A DNA stretch of 64,000 nt from positions 2,782,001 to 2,846,000 of the forward strand of contig NZ_CP008852.1 of NCBI RefSeq assembly GCF_000725345.1. The letters run 5' to 3'. The notes under the pieces are model-generated. The model made no database searches and had not been told where the DNA came from. It saw only the letters and a program-made list of their open reading frames with translations. The DNA comes from Pelosinus sp. UFO1 (GTDB lineage Bacteria > Bacillota > Negativicutes > DSM-13327). Shown in pieces: positions 16,246 to 23,549 of this stretch. Position 1 is the first letter of the stretch. Each line of letters starts with the position of its first letter. A program made the position numbers and the translations under genes.

Positions 16246-17346
16246 CTATTCATTATCATTATCTCGTTCATTATTGTCATCTTTATGATGTCTTCTATGT
16301 TGAATAGCAGAAAGAGCACCATGAGCAATTACACCAGCTGTAAGGGCGCCTGCCGCAACCAAGCCAACTTTATCCGCATTCGCAATGACATTAGGAACAG
16401 GAATGTTAGGCATACGTTCATAAAACGGATCATTATCCCAAAAATTATTAGAAGCACAAGCTACGCAGGGTGCTCCAGATTGAATCGGGTAGGAAAGCCC
16501 ATTCCACCATCGCATGTTACCACAAGAATTATAAGCTTCCGGTCCGCGACACCCGACCTTGTATAAACACCAACCAGCCTTACTGCCTGCGTCATCAAAC
16601 TTCTCGACAAACATACCCGAATCAAAAAAGGGACGACGATAACAAGTATCATGAATCCGATTGCCAAAAAATTGTTTCGGGCGGCCTTTGCTGTCCAAAG
16701 GAGGAATTTGTCCAAATAGGGTATAATGCATGATCACACCTGTGATAACTTCTGGGATCGGCGGACAGCCCGGTACCTTTATAATTGTCTTGCCACTAAT
16801 TACATCACTGACGGAAACAGATTTAGTAGGGTTTGGTTTAGCAGCTTGAATTCCTCCCCAAGCCGCACAAGAGCCAACTTCAATGATTGCAGCAGCACCT
16901 TTTGCTACTTCTTTAAGATTATGTACAAAGGGTTTACCACCTACCATACAAGAAGTACCATCATCATTCAATGGAACTGCACCTTCAATTGCAAGTAAAT
17001 ATTTTCCATTATACTTTTTCATAACTTCTTGTAAATGTTGTTCTAACGGTTCACCTGCAGCAGCAGCTAATACATCCATATATTCCATGGAAATCATGTT
17101 TAATAGGACATCAGAGGCCAAAGGTGTCTGTGAGCGAATAAAAGCCTCATCACACCCTGTACACTCATGTCCATGTAGCCAAATGACAGGCACTAGGGGC
17201 TGCTTTTCAGCTGCAGATACCACTTCTGAAATCATCATCGGTGATAATCCTAAAATTCCTGTAACTGTGACACAGGTTTTCAAAAAACTACGCCGGCTTA
17301 CATTTTTCTTTTGGAATAAATCCCACATTGACTCCAAATTATCCAT
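16246..17346 (-). CDS. hyaA: [NiFe] hydrogenase small subunit with Tat signal
   Basis: A 366-residue small subunit. The Tat signal SRRSFLK (Arg18-Arg19) is followed by a hydrophobic stretch. The proximal cluster motif is HGHECTGC (Cys62, Cys65), followed by PGCPPIPE, DTCYRRPFFDSG, GWCLYKVGCRG and APCVACASNNFW for the other iron-sulphur clusters. A C-terminal hydrophobic anchor (about 325-345) ends in a His/Asp-rich tail. The CTGC motif has Gly where oxygen-tolerant enzymes carry an extra Cys (CTCC), so a standard oxygen-sensitive enzyme is expected. GGGAGG precedes the ATG. Confidence 0.95.
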   Translation of the reverse strand: MDNLESMWDLFQKKNVSRRSFLKTCVTVTGILGLSPMMISEVVSAAEKQPLVPVIWLHGHECTGCDEAFIRSQTPLASDVLLNMISMEYMDVLAAAAGEPLEQHLQEVMKKYNGKYLLAIEGAVPLNDDGTSCMVGGKPFVHNLKEVAKGAAAIIEVGSCAAWGGIQAAKPNPTKSVSVSDVISGKTIIKVPGCPPIPEVITGVIMHYTLFGQIPPLDSKGRPKQFFGNRIHDTCYRRPFFDSGMFVEKFDDAGSKAGWCLYKVGCRGPEAYNSCGNMRWWNGLSYPIQSGAPCVACASNNFWDNDPFYERMPNIPVPNVIANADKVGLVAAGALTAGVIAHGALSAIQHRRHHKDDNNERDNDNE

Positions 17347-17368
17347 AATTAACCTCCCATCTTATTAC

Positions 17369-17419
17369 AAAAGGACTTAGCTTATGCCAAGTCCATAAGA
17401 ACACAGAAAGTGAGCCTTA
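17369..17419 (-). repeat. Partial copy of the dispersed hairpin element
   Basis: The minus strand reads AAGGCT, then a variable stretch, then GGACTTGGCATAAGC with TAAGTCC and TTTT. This matches the 3' half of the elements at 21770-21867 and 41356-41451. It lies in the 70-nt gap between the radical SAM gene and the hydrogenase small subunit gene and may attenuate transcription there. Confidence 0.4.
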
Positions 17420-18415
17420 TTTTTTTACTTCTCTAACTCCGCGATCACACCATGGCTCTTCTGCCATATAATCTCCATCATAATAGTAATAAGCGCGAGC
17501 CCGACAGCCACCACAAATACCATCATAGCCACAAGTTCCACAGCCGCCTTTTAATGTTTCGTGTCGTAATTTATTAAACATCTCACTATCTCGCCAAAGG
17601 ATATCAAAATCAGTTTCACGAACATTGCCGATCTTAATCGGCAAATAAGGACAAGCTTGTACGTCACCATTTGGCAGAATTACACAATAACCAGTACCCG
17701 CTAAACAGCCACGCGTAAATCGCATTGGTATATTACGTTCCTTAGCTATACGCATAAATTGAGGAGCACAGGTAGGTTTAAGTTCAATTGGTACTTCTTT
17801 TTGTTTCTCTAATATGCGTGTTAGCACTGCTTCATATTGCTCTGTTTTTAGCGTGGTATCTTCAATATCTTTCCCCCTGCCTGTGGGCACTAAGAAAAAG
17901 ATATGATGAGCCATAGCTCCTATTTTGACCGCTAAATCAGTAATATCAGTAACTTCCTTTTCATTCCACGTAGTTATTGTTGTATGAATTTGAAAAGGAA
18001 GCCCCACCTTCTTACAGGCTTGCATAGCAGCAATTGTTTTATCCCAAGCACCTTCCGACTGCCGAAACTTGTCATGAATGTTTTTATCAGTGCTATCTAG
18101 ACTAATGCCCGCTGCTCCAAGTCCAGCCTCTTTTAGTTTAATAGCTACTTCCTCAGTAATTAGAATTCCATTCGTACCAAGTACAGGCCTTAGACCAATA
18201 CTTTTAGCGTAGCGAATTAATTCGTAAATATCAGATCGCATCAATGGTTCGCCACCACTTAAAATAATAATTTTAAAGCCAGCGCGAGCCATTTCATCTA
18301 ATAATTTCTTACCTTCTTCCGTACTTAATTCATCTGTTCTTTTCGTTCCTGCATCACGATAACAATGAACACAGCTAATATTACAGGCCTGAGTAGTATT
18401 CCATGAAATGATCAT
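17417..18415 (-). CDS. Radical SAM/SPASM protein, NirJ-like
   Basis: A 332-residue radical SAM enzyme. Cys11, Cys15 and Cys18 in ACNISCVHCYRDAG bind the SAM cluster, followed by ILSGGEPLMR and GISLDS. A C-terminal SPASM-type Cys set (GCLAG, QACPYL, GGCGTCGYDGICGGCRAR) holds auxiliary clusters. The HHIFFLVPTGRG and ELKPTCAPQFMRIA segments resemble NirJ/AhbD proteins, which remove or modify propionate side chains in sirohaem-dependent haem and haem d1 synthesis. I rate that subfamily as likely, not certain. It lies between tatA and the hydrogenase genes, which would fit a haem supply role for cytochrome b. Confidence 0.75.
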   Translation of the reverse strand: MIISWNTTQACNISCVHCYRDAGTKRTDELSTEEGKKLLDEMARAGFKIIILSGGEPLMRSDIYELIRYAKSIGLRPVLGTNGILITEEVAIKLKEAGLGAAGISLDSTDKNIHDKFRQSEGAWDKTIAAMQACKKVGLPFQIHTTITTWNEKEVTDITDLAVKIGAMAHHIFFLVPTGRGKDIEDTTLKTEQYEAVLTRILEKQKEVPIELKPTCAPQFMRIAKERNIPMRFTRGCLAGTGYCVILPNGDVQACPYLPIKIGNVRETDFDILWRDSEMFNKLRHETLKGGCGTCGYDGICGGCRARAYYYYDGDYMAEEPWCDRGVREVKK

Positions 18416-18505
18416 ATAGAACTCCTTCCGGGTTTGCTAATCTAAGTTGCTACATTATTTGCTATAAAAAACAGGCTTCCAGTCTCTAGTTAATAATGAC
18501 CTATC

Positions 18506-18664
18506 TTAGGATTTGCGATTATCGTCCTCATTGGTAACAGCCGTTTTGAAATTACTAATTCCCTTACCTATTGCCTTACCTATCTCCGGTAGTTTAGCTG
18601 GTCCAAATACAACTAAGGCAATTGCCAAAATAACCACTAATTCAGACATACTAAAATTAAACAT
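18506..18664 (-). CDS. tatA: Twin-arginine translocase component TatA/E
   Basis: A 52-residue protein: a short N-terminus (MFNFSMSE), one membrane helix (LVVILAIALVVFGPAKLPEIGK), then an amphipathic segment and a charged tail ending NEDDNRKS. The FGPAKLPEIG hinge identifies TatA/TatE. GGGGGTTGG precedes the ATG. It opens the operon containing a Tat-dependent hydrogenase small subunit and most likely serves its export. No tatC lies in the window. Confidence 0.9.
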   Translation of the reverse strand: MFNFSMSELVVILAIALVVFGPAKLPEIGKAIGKGISNFKTAVTNEDDNRKS

Positions 18665-18686
18665 GACCAACCCCCTTTATACTCAT

Positions 18687-18715
18687 ATTATCGCAAATTA
18701 ATAGCCGTTAGACAA
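18687..18715 (-). promoter_or_regulatory. Sigma-A-type promoter of the tatA-hydrogenase operon
   Basis: On the minus strand TTGTCT and GATAAT are 17 bp apart, 22 nt upstream of tatA. No other promoter of this quality was seen before the hydrogenase genes. Confidence 0.5.
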
Positions 18716-18744
18716 TATAAATTTCTAAAATATAGAATAACATT

Positions 18745-18780
18745 AAAGGAAAGGCTTAGCCACGGCTAAGCCTTTCCTTA
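18745..18780. terminator. Terminator of trxA
   Basis: A 16-bp stem (AAGGAAAGGCTTAGCC with GGCTAAGCCTTTCCTT) with a 2-nt loop lies just after the trxA stop and before the tatA promoter. Confidence 0.8.
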
Positions 18781-18786
18781 TTAACT

Positions 18787-19110
18787 TTATATAACCTTAT
18801 CGATAGCATCCATTAAATCTTTACGTGGACGATATCCTACAATACGTTCGACCTCTACACCATCTTTAAATAATAATAAGGTTGGAATTCCCATCACATT
18901 ATAGTTACTGGCAAGTTGTTGCTGCTCATCAACATTTACTTTCATAACTACTGCTTTTCCTTCATATTCTTGTCCTACAGCTTCTAATTCAGGGGCAACC
19001 ATTTTACATGGTCCACACCATGAAGCCCAAAAATCCACTAGTACAGGTTTATCCTTCTGCGATATTTTTTCTTTAAATTCATTTTCATCGGCAATATTCA
19101 ATACGCTCAT
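18787..19110 (-). CDS. trxA: Thioredoxin
   Basis: A 107-residue classical thioredoxin with the active site WASWCGPCKM, the cis-proline loop MGIPTLLLF and the Gly-rich VGYRP. It reduces protein disulphides in the cytoplasm and serves ribonucleotide reductase and peroxiredoxins. AGGAGG precedes the ATG. It is monocistronic. Confidence 0.96.
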   Translation of the reverse strand: MSVLNIADENEFKEKISQKDKPVLVDFWASWCGPCKMVAPELEAVGQEYEGKAVVMKVNVDEQQQLASNYNVMGIPTLLLFKDGVEVERIVGYRPRKDLMDAIDKVI

Positions 19111-19310
19111 TATAAAACCTCCTACTTTTTATGATTCTTATTATTAACTATTGTTTAGATTTTAAATCATGCTTATTTGCTAGCTTATTTACATTTTAGA
19201 AAACATTTAATTAAAAGTCAATAGTTACTAGATATTTAAACTTGTTTTACTATTCATAGTATGTAATAGGAATTATTATTTCCAGAAATGCCTTTCCTGA
19301 AATAAGACAA

Positions 19311-19346
19311 AAACCCTCTACATTCTAAGAATATAGAGGGTTTATT
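19311..19346 (-). terminator. Terminator of rnpB
   Basis: AAACCCTCTA and TAGAGGGTTT form a 10-bp stem with a 13-nt loop directly 3' of the RNase P RNA. Confidence 0.75.
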
Positions 19347-19353
19347 TACATAA

Positions 19354-19713
19354 GGCTGTGAGTGATCAATAAGCCGAGTTCTGTTCCGCTCACGCGGTGA
19401 TGATCATCTATCTAGTCTGGCAGTTACCTGACAGCTCTAGCGACGCAACCCGGAAGGTTCAGCGGGCAGCTTCATCCCTTCCCTATTCGGTCTTGCTCCA
19501 GGTGGGGTTTACCTAGCCAGCCAGTCACCTGACTGCTGGTGCGCTCTTACCGCACCGTTCCATCCTTACCAGCATAAGCTGGCGGTTTACATTTCTATGG
19601 CACTTTCCCTAAGGTCGCCCTCGCTGGACGTTATCCAGCACCCTGCCCTATGGAGCTCGGACTTTCCTCGTATGCTTTATGGGCATCCGCGATCATCTTT
19701 CCTACTCACAACA
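19354..19713 (-). ncRNA. rnpB: RNase P RNA
   Basis: The minus strand has the conserved cores GAGGAAAGTCCGAGCTCC near the 5' end, GGTAAACCCCACC and GAATAGG in the middle, and ACAGAACTCGGCTTA near the 3' end. Terminal segments TGTGAGT and ACTCACA pair as P1. It is the catalytic RNA that matures tRNA 5' ends. The arrangement of the core is that of the ancestral A type rather than the Bacillus B type, though I did not fold it fully. Ends are estimated from P1. Confidence 0.95.
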
Positions 19714-19739
19714 ATAATTTCAATATCGACTGAGATAAT

Positions 19740-19768
19740 ATCATATCATAAATCATTTGCTAAGTCAA
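19740..19768 (-). promoter_or_regulatory. Sigma-A promoter of rnpB
   Basis: TTGACT and TATGAT are 17 bp apart on the minus strand, about 27 bp before the RNase P RNA 5' end. Confidence 0.65.
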
Positions 19769-19791
19769 TAAATTTCTGCGGCTAATTATTT

Positions 19792-20910
19792 TTAATATCG
19801 ATGTAGAATATTTTTGTTGATTTCATCAACCTCGACAATAACCGACCACTTACCTTGATCGGCACAGGAAGTTAGAAATTCTTTTACACGAGACAATATA
19901 GGTTGCTCCGTGGCAAAATGGCCCGCGTCAATAATACCAATACCACTTACTATAGCATTTTGGGCTTCATGGTATTTTACATCTCCGGTTACTAATACAT
20001 CGGCTCCAGCAAATACCGCTTTATGCAATACCCCAGCACCAGCGCCCCCACATACTGCTACCTTCTTTATCAACTTATCACATGAACCTGCTATATTTAC
20101 AGAATCTACTCCTAATAGATTTTTCACCTGATCCGCAAAATCTGAAAACAACATAGGTATTTCGAGCTTACCTATACGACCTAATCCAAATTCTTTACCT
20201 GAATTCATTAGTTGATATAAATCATACGCAACTTCCTCATAGGGATGGGCTTTAATCATCGCTTTAATTACCCTACGACTAATTCTGTCGGGCATAACTG
20301 TTTCAATGCGGCTTTCTTCAACAGATTCTAACTTACCATTATTACCAATGAATGGTTTTGCATCTTCTAAAGGTAAAAAAGTACCTATACCATTTGCCGA
20401 AAATGTGCAGTTACTATATTTTCCAATATGCCCAGCCCCAGCCGCTGCTAACGCTTCTCGCACCACTTCTACATGAGTTTGCGGCACAAACACTACTAAT
20501 TTGCATAACTTTTCAGTGGAGTTTACTGCTAAGGGTTGAATATCCTGCAACCCTAAACAGGCAGCTAAAGCATCATTAACGCCACCCTCCGCTGAATCAA
20601 GATTAGTATGAGCTGCGTAGACCCCTATATTTGCCTTAAGCAGGCTGGATAAAACTTGCCCTTGCGGCAAATCTGTTCGTATTGATGTAATGCTTTTGAA
20701 TATAAGAGGGTGATGAGCAATGATGAGATCTACATTATCGAGTATCGCTTGCTCTACAACCTCCTTCGTAACATCTAAGGTAATTCGTATCTTATGGATT
20801 GTTTGGGATGGGCTCCCAACTAATAAACCTACATTATCCCAACTTTCAGCTAAATGCCTTGGCGCTAACTTATCCATTGCATCCATAATTACTTGACATT
20901 TTACAGACAT
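19792..20910 (-). CDS. Nif3-like dinuclear metal centre protein (YqfO)
   Basis: A 372-residue Nif3/YqfO protein. The N-terminal half has the metal-binding DNVGLLVG and LIIAHHPLIFK motifs, an inserted PII-like domain lies in the middle (about 130-240), and the C-terminal half has GGAGAGVL, GDVKYHEA and DAGHFATE. The fold is related to GTP cyclohydrolase I type enzymes but the reaction is unknown. Its start overlaps the trmK stop by 10 nt, the order seen in B. subtilis (yqfN-yqfO). Confidence 0.92.
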   Translation of the reverse strand: MSVKCQVIMDAMDKLAPRHLAESWDNVGLLVGSPSQTIHKIRITLDVTKEVVEQAILDNVDLIIAHHPLIFKSITSIRTDLPQGQVLSSLLKANIGVYAAHTNLDSAEGGVNDALAACLGLQDIQPLAVNSTEKLCKLVVFVPQTHVEVVREALAAAGAGHIGKYSNCTFSANGIGTFLPLEDAKPFIGNNGKLESVEESRIETVMPDRISRRVIKAMIKAHPYEEVAYDLYQLMNSGKEFGLGRIGKLEIPMLFSDFADQVKNLLGVDSVNIAGSCDKLIKKVAVCGGAGAGVLHKAVFAGADVLVTGDVKYHEAQNAIVSGIGIIDAGHFATEQPILSRVKEFLTSCADQGKWSVIVEVDEINKNILHRY

Positions 20911-21605
20911 CGCTGTTTAGCCTCCAATTGTTGTAATCTTTCGGTATATTCATGATACTTTTGGCTCTTTTTTGCATTATCACTGAGTGACATCTCCTGT
21001 AAGACGCGTTTAGTCTGCGCAATGAGTTGCTCAATGTGTACAGATAGAAGTTCCGATTTATCTCTCCACAGTTTTTCCCCAATGTCGTACATAATAGGTT
21101 CACAACTAGTTGCCCCCCCTGGTTCGGCCACAACTATTTCGTACAATCGCCCTTCCTCTTGGACCAATCTTTCGTCAACAACATCCCATTCATTTTCATT
21201 TAACCAACGTCTCACAGTATTCGCGGCCACCATAGGTTGCAAAATTAAACGCTTAAGCGACTTAGTAACTTCAGGCTTTCCTGTTAGTATCTCAATAATT
21301 GTCTGACCACCCATACCAGCAATAATAACAACATCCACTTCTCCAGGAGAAAGCACTGTTATTCCATCACCTAAACGCACAGAAATTCGGTGCGTAAGCC
21401 CGAGGGCATCTACATGTTCTTTTGCTGCCTTCCAAGGCCCCAGATTAACGTCACCAGCTATTGCTGAAGTAACAATATGCCCTTGCACTAATTCAATAGG
21501 TAAATAAGCATGATCAGTACCAATATCTGCCACACGCGATCCCTCCGGCACCAATTCCGCCAACGCAGCTAATCTTCCAACAAGCTTCAATGCATTACAC
21601 CTCAT
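20901..21605 (-). CDS. trmK: tRNA (adenine22-N1)-methyltransferase
   Basis: A 234-residue SAM-dependent methyltransferase: VADIGTDHAYLPIELV holds the SAM glycine loop, and VIIAGMGGQTIIEIL and LILQPMVA are typical of TrmK (COG2384). It forms m1A22 in tRNA. A TTG at codon 6 is better spaced from GAGGTG than the ATG at 21605, so the protein may start five residues later. It is coupled to the nif3-like gene. Confidence 0.9.
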   Translation of the reverse strand: MRCNALKLVGRLAALAELVPEGSRVADIGTDHAYLPIELVQGHIVTSAIAGDVNLGPWKAAKEHVDALGLTHRISVRLGDGITVLSPGEVDVVIIAGMGGQTIIEILTGKPEVTKSLKRLILQPMVAANTVRRWLNENEWDVVDERLVQEEGRLYEIVVAEPGGATSCEPIMYDIGEKLWRDKSELLSVHIEQLIAQTKRVLQEMSLSDNAKKSQKYHEYTERLQQLEAKQRCL

Positions 21606-21686
21606 CCTTTATTTTCTTTCTGTTATTATACAAAAATAACTTACAATTAATCAATAAACAAACATTTCAACGACTAAAATAAAAAA

Positions 21687-21726
21687 GCACACAAAGGATC
21701 ATAAACGGCAGTCAATCCCTTTGTGC
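21687..21726 (-). terminator. Terminator-like hairpin upstream of trmK
   Basis: GCACAAAGG and CCTTTGTGTGC arms are followed on the minus strand by TTTTTTATTTT. It would end any transcript coming from the tRNA region or from the structured element at 21770-21867. Confidence 0.6.
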
Positions 21727-21769
21727 AGCAATACAATGTTGTTCCTTAGTAGTTGAGCACATACTTATA

Positions 21770-21867
21770 AAAAAAGACTTGGCTTGTACCAAGTCATAAA
21801 GCCGCAGGCAAAAGCCTTAGTTACTTTACTTAGAATCGAAAAAATTGTAACAAGTTCTCTAATCCGT
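21770..21867 (-). ncRNA. Structured dispersed element, copy B
   Basis: Read on the minus strand: ACGGATT... then GATTCTAAGTAAAG, an AGGC-TTTT-GCCT hairpin, and GACTTGG-TACAAG-CCAAGTC followed by TTTTTTT, a textbook terminator. It shares this order and most bases with copy A at 41356-41451. It begins directly after the terminator of the tRNA cluster. It could be a small RNA or a leader; nothing in the sequence decides. Confidence 0.45.
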
Positions 21868-21871
21868 AAAA

Positions 21872-21901
21872 AAATGCAAAGCATATACTGCTTTGCATTT
21901 C
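21872..21901 (-). terminator. Terminator of the tRNA cluster
   Basis: AAATGCAAAGC and GCTTTGCATTT form an 11-bp stem followed by TTTTTT on the minus strand, 10 nt beyond tRNA-Val. Confidence 0.8.
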
Positions 21902-21910
21902 ATTTTTAAA

Positions 21911-21986
<76 letters not shown>

Positions 21987-21990
21987 ATTA

Positions 21991-22065
21991 TGGTGACCCG
22001 TGGGGGAATCGAACCCCCGTTATCGCCGTGAAAGGGCGGTGTCTTGACCGCTTGACCAACGGGCC
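21991..22065 (-). tRNA. tRNA-Glu (TTC)
   Basis: A 75-nt cloverleaf with encoded CCA; the anticodon loop CTTTCAC gives TTC. The acceptor GGCCCGT pairs with ACGGGTC with one G-U pair. Confidence 0.95.
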
Positions 22066-22084
22066 TTTATTGCGTAATATAAAA

Positions 22085-22159
22085 TGGTGGGCCCACCTGG
22101 GATCGAACCAGGGACCAGCCGGTTATGAGCCGGCTGCTCTACCGCTGAGCTATAGGCCC
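22085..22159 (-). tRNA. tRNA with CAT anticodon (Met elongator or Ile2)
   Basis: A 75-nt cloverleaf with encoded CCA and anticodon loop CTCATAA. CAT can be elongator Met or, after lysidine modification, Ile. The GGCTCATAACC arm resembles several bacterial Ile2 tRNAs as well as clostridial Met tRNAs, so I leave it open. It lacks the three G-C pairs expected of an initiator tRNA stem. Confidence 0.85.
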
Positions 22160-22213
22160 TAGAGATATTAAAACAGGTTTTCCAAGGAAAGCCTGTTTGT
22201 AATCCATATAAGA

Positions 22214-22289
22214 TGGCTCCTTGAGTAGGACTCGAACCTACGACCGATCGGTTAACAGCCGATTGCTCTACCAACTGAGCTATCAAGGA
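22214..22289 (-). tRNA. tRNA-Asn (GTT)
   Basis: A 76-nt cloverleaf with encoded CCA. The anticodon loop CTGTTAA gives GTT. It is the first of four tRNAs read in the order Asn, Met/Ile, Glu, Val. Confidence 0.96.
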
Positions 22290-22380
22290 ATGTCGTCAAC
22301 ATTGACAATTATAATACAATTTCAACATTACGTCAACAACTTTTTTTCATATTATAAGATTTTTATATTTTTTTAGTTTT

Positions 22381-23496
22381 TTACTCTAAAAAGTCTTTTA
22401 ATTTTTTGCTACGGCTAGGATGACGTAGTTTTCTAAGGGCTTTCGCCTCAATTTGTCGAATACGTTCACGGGTAACACCAAAGTGTTGTCCTACTTCTTC
22501 TAATGTGCGAGCCCGTCCATCATCTAAACCAAATCGCAGTCTAAGAACCTTTTCTTCCCGTGGAGTAAGAGTTTCTAATACCTCTTCTAACTGTTCCTTT
22601 AAGAGCATAAAAGAAGCTGCCTCAGCTGGTGCTGGTGCGTCCTGATCCTCAATAAAATCTCCTAAATGAGAGTCTTCTTCTTCACCAATCGGCGTTTCTA
22701 AAGATACTGGTTCTTGAGCAATTTTCATAATCTCTCTTACACGCTCAACACTAATATCCATCTCTTTTGCAATCTCTTCAGGTTGAGGCTCACGCCCTAA
22801 TTCCTGTAGTAATTGTCTAGATACACGAATCAATTTATTAATAGTCTCTACCATATGCACAGGAATACGAATCGTCCGCGCCTGATCAGCTATTGCACGA
22901 GTAATTGCTTGACGAATCCACCAGGTAGCATACGTACTAAATTTGTAACCTTTATTATAATCAAATTTTTCAACAGCTTTGATTAGTCCAAGGTTGCCTT
23001 CTTGAATTAAATCCAAAAATAACATACCACGTCCAACATAACGTTTAGCAATACTAACTACAAGCCGCAAATTGGCTTCTGCCAAACGTCTTTTGGCTTC
23101 TTCATCACCTTGCTCCATGCGCTGTGCCAGTTTAATTTCTTCGTCAGCCGTCAGTAAGGGTACTCTTCCAATTTCCTTAAGATACATGCGAACAGGGTCG
23201 TCAATACTAATCCCCTCTGGGATAGTTAAATCAATATCAACTTCCTCAGGAGTTACTTCTTCTACCTCGACAACATCAGGCTCATCTGCTCTTTCAGTAT
23301 CATCCGGAAGTTCATCAACTATTTCAATTCCTTTACTAGAAAAGACCTCATATATCTCTTCAATTTCATCAGGAGATAAATCTTCACTTTGGAGAGTATC
23401 CATGATTTCACTATAAGTTAGCACGCCACCCTGTTTTTTCCCTTTGTTCACTAATTTAGTTACATATTCACTCGAAATTGTCTTTTTTTCTGTCAT
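22381..23496 (-). CDS. rpoD: Primary sigma factor sigma-A
   Basis: A 371-residue RpoD/SigA. Region 1.1 is short and acidic, region 1.2 includes [16 protein letters not shown], and region 2 has [26 protein letters not shown] and [15 protein letters not shown]. Regions 3 and 4 end [43 protein letters not shown], split here only by normal sequence. ATG at 23496 follows GGAGGGGAG; two upstream in-frame ATGs lack a ribosome site. It follows dnaG by about 50 nt, the usual macromolecular-synthesis operon order. Confidence 0.97.
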   Translation of the reverse strand: MTEKKTISSEYVTKLVNKGKKQGGVLTYSEIMDTLQSEDLSPDEIEEIYEVFSSKGIEIVDELPDDTERADEPDVVEVEEVTPEEVDIDLTIPEGISIDDPVRMYLKEIGRVPLLTADEEIKLAQRMEQGDEEAKRRLAEANLRLVVSIAKRYVGRGMLFLDLIQEGNLGLIKAVEKFDYNKGYKFSTYATWWIRQAITRAIADQARTIRIPVHMVETINKLIRVSRQLLQELGREPQPEEIAKEMDISVERVREIMKIAQEPVSLETPIGEEEDSHLGDFIEDQDAPAPAEAASFMLLKEQLEEVLETLTPREEKVLRLRFGLDDGRARTLEEVGQHFGVTRERIRQIEAKALRKLRHPSRSKKLKDFLE

Positions 23497-23549
23497 TTTA
23501 CTCCCCTCCTCCATTGGCCATTCCAATCAAGGCGTAGTTTTTTTTTTGA

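Noticed and set aside
19597-19785. Open frame over the RNase P RNA
   Set aside because: The sequence is explained fully by rnpB and its promoter.
20870-21133. Open frame overlapping the trmK-nif3 junction
   Set aside because: Out of frame with both genes, low-complexity composition, and no ribosome site.
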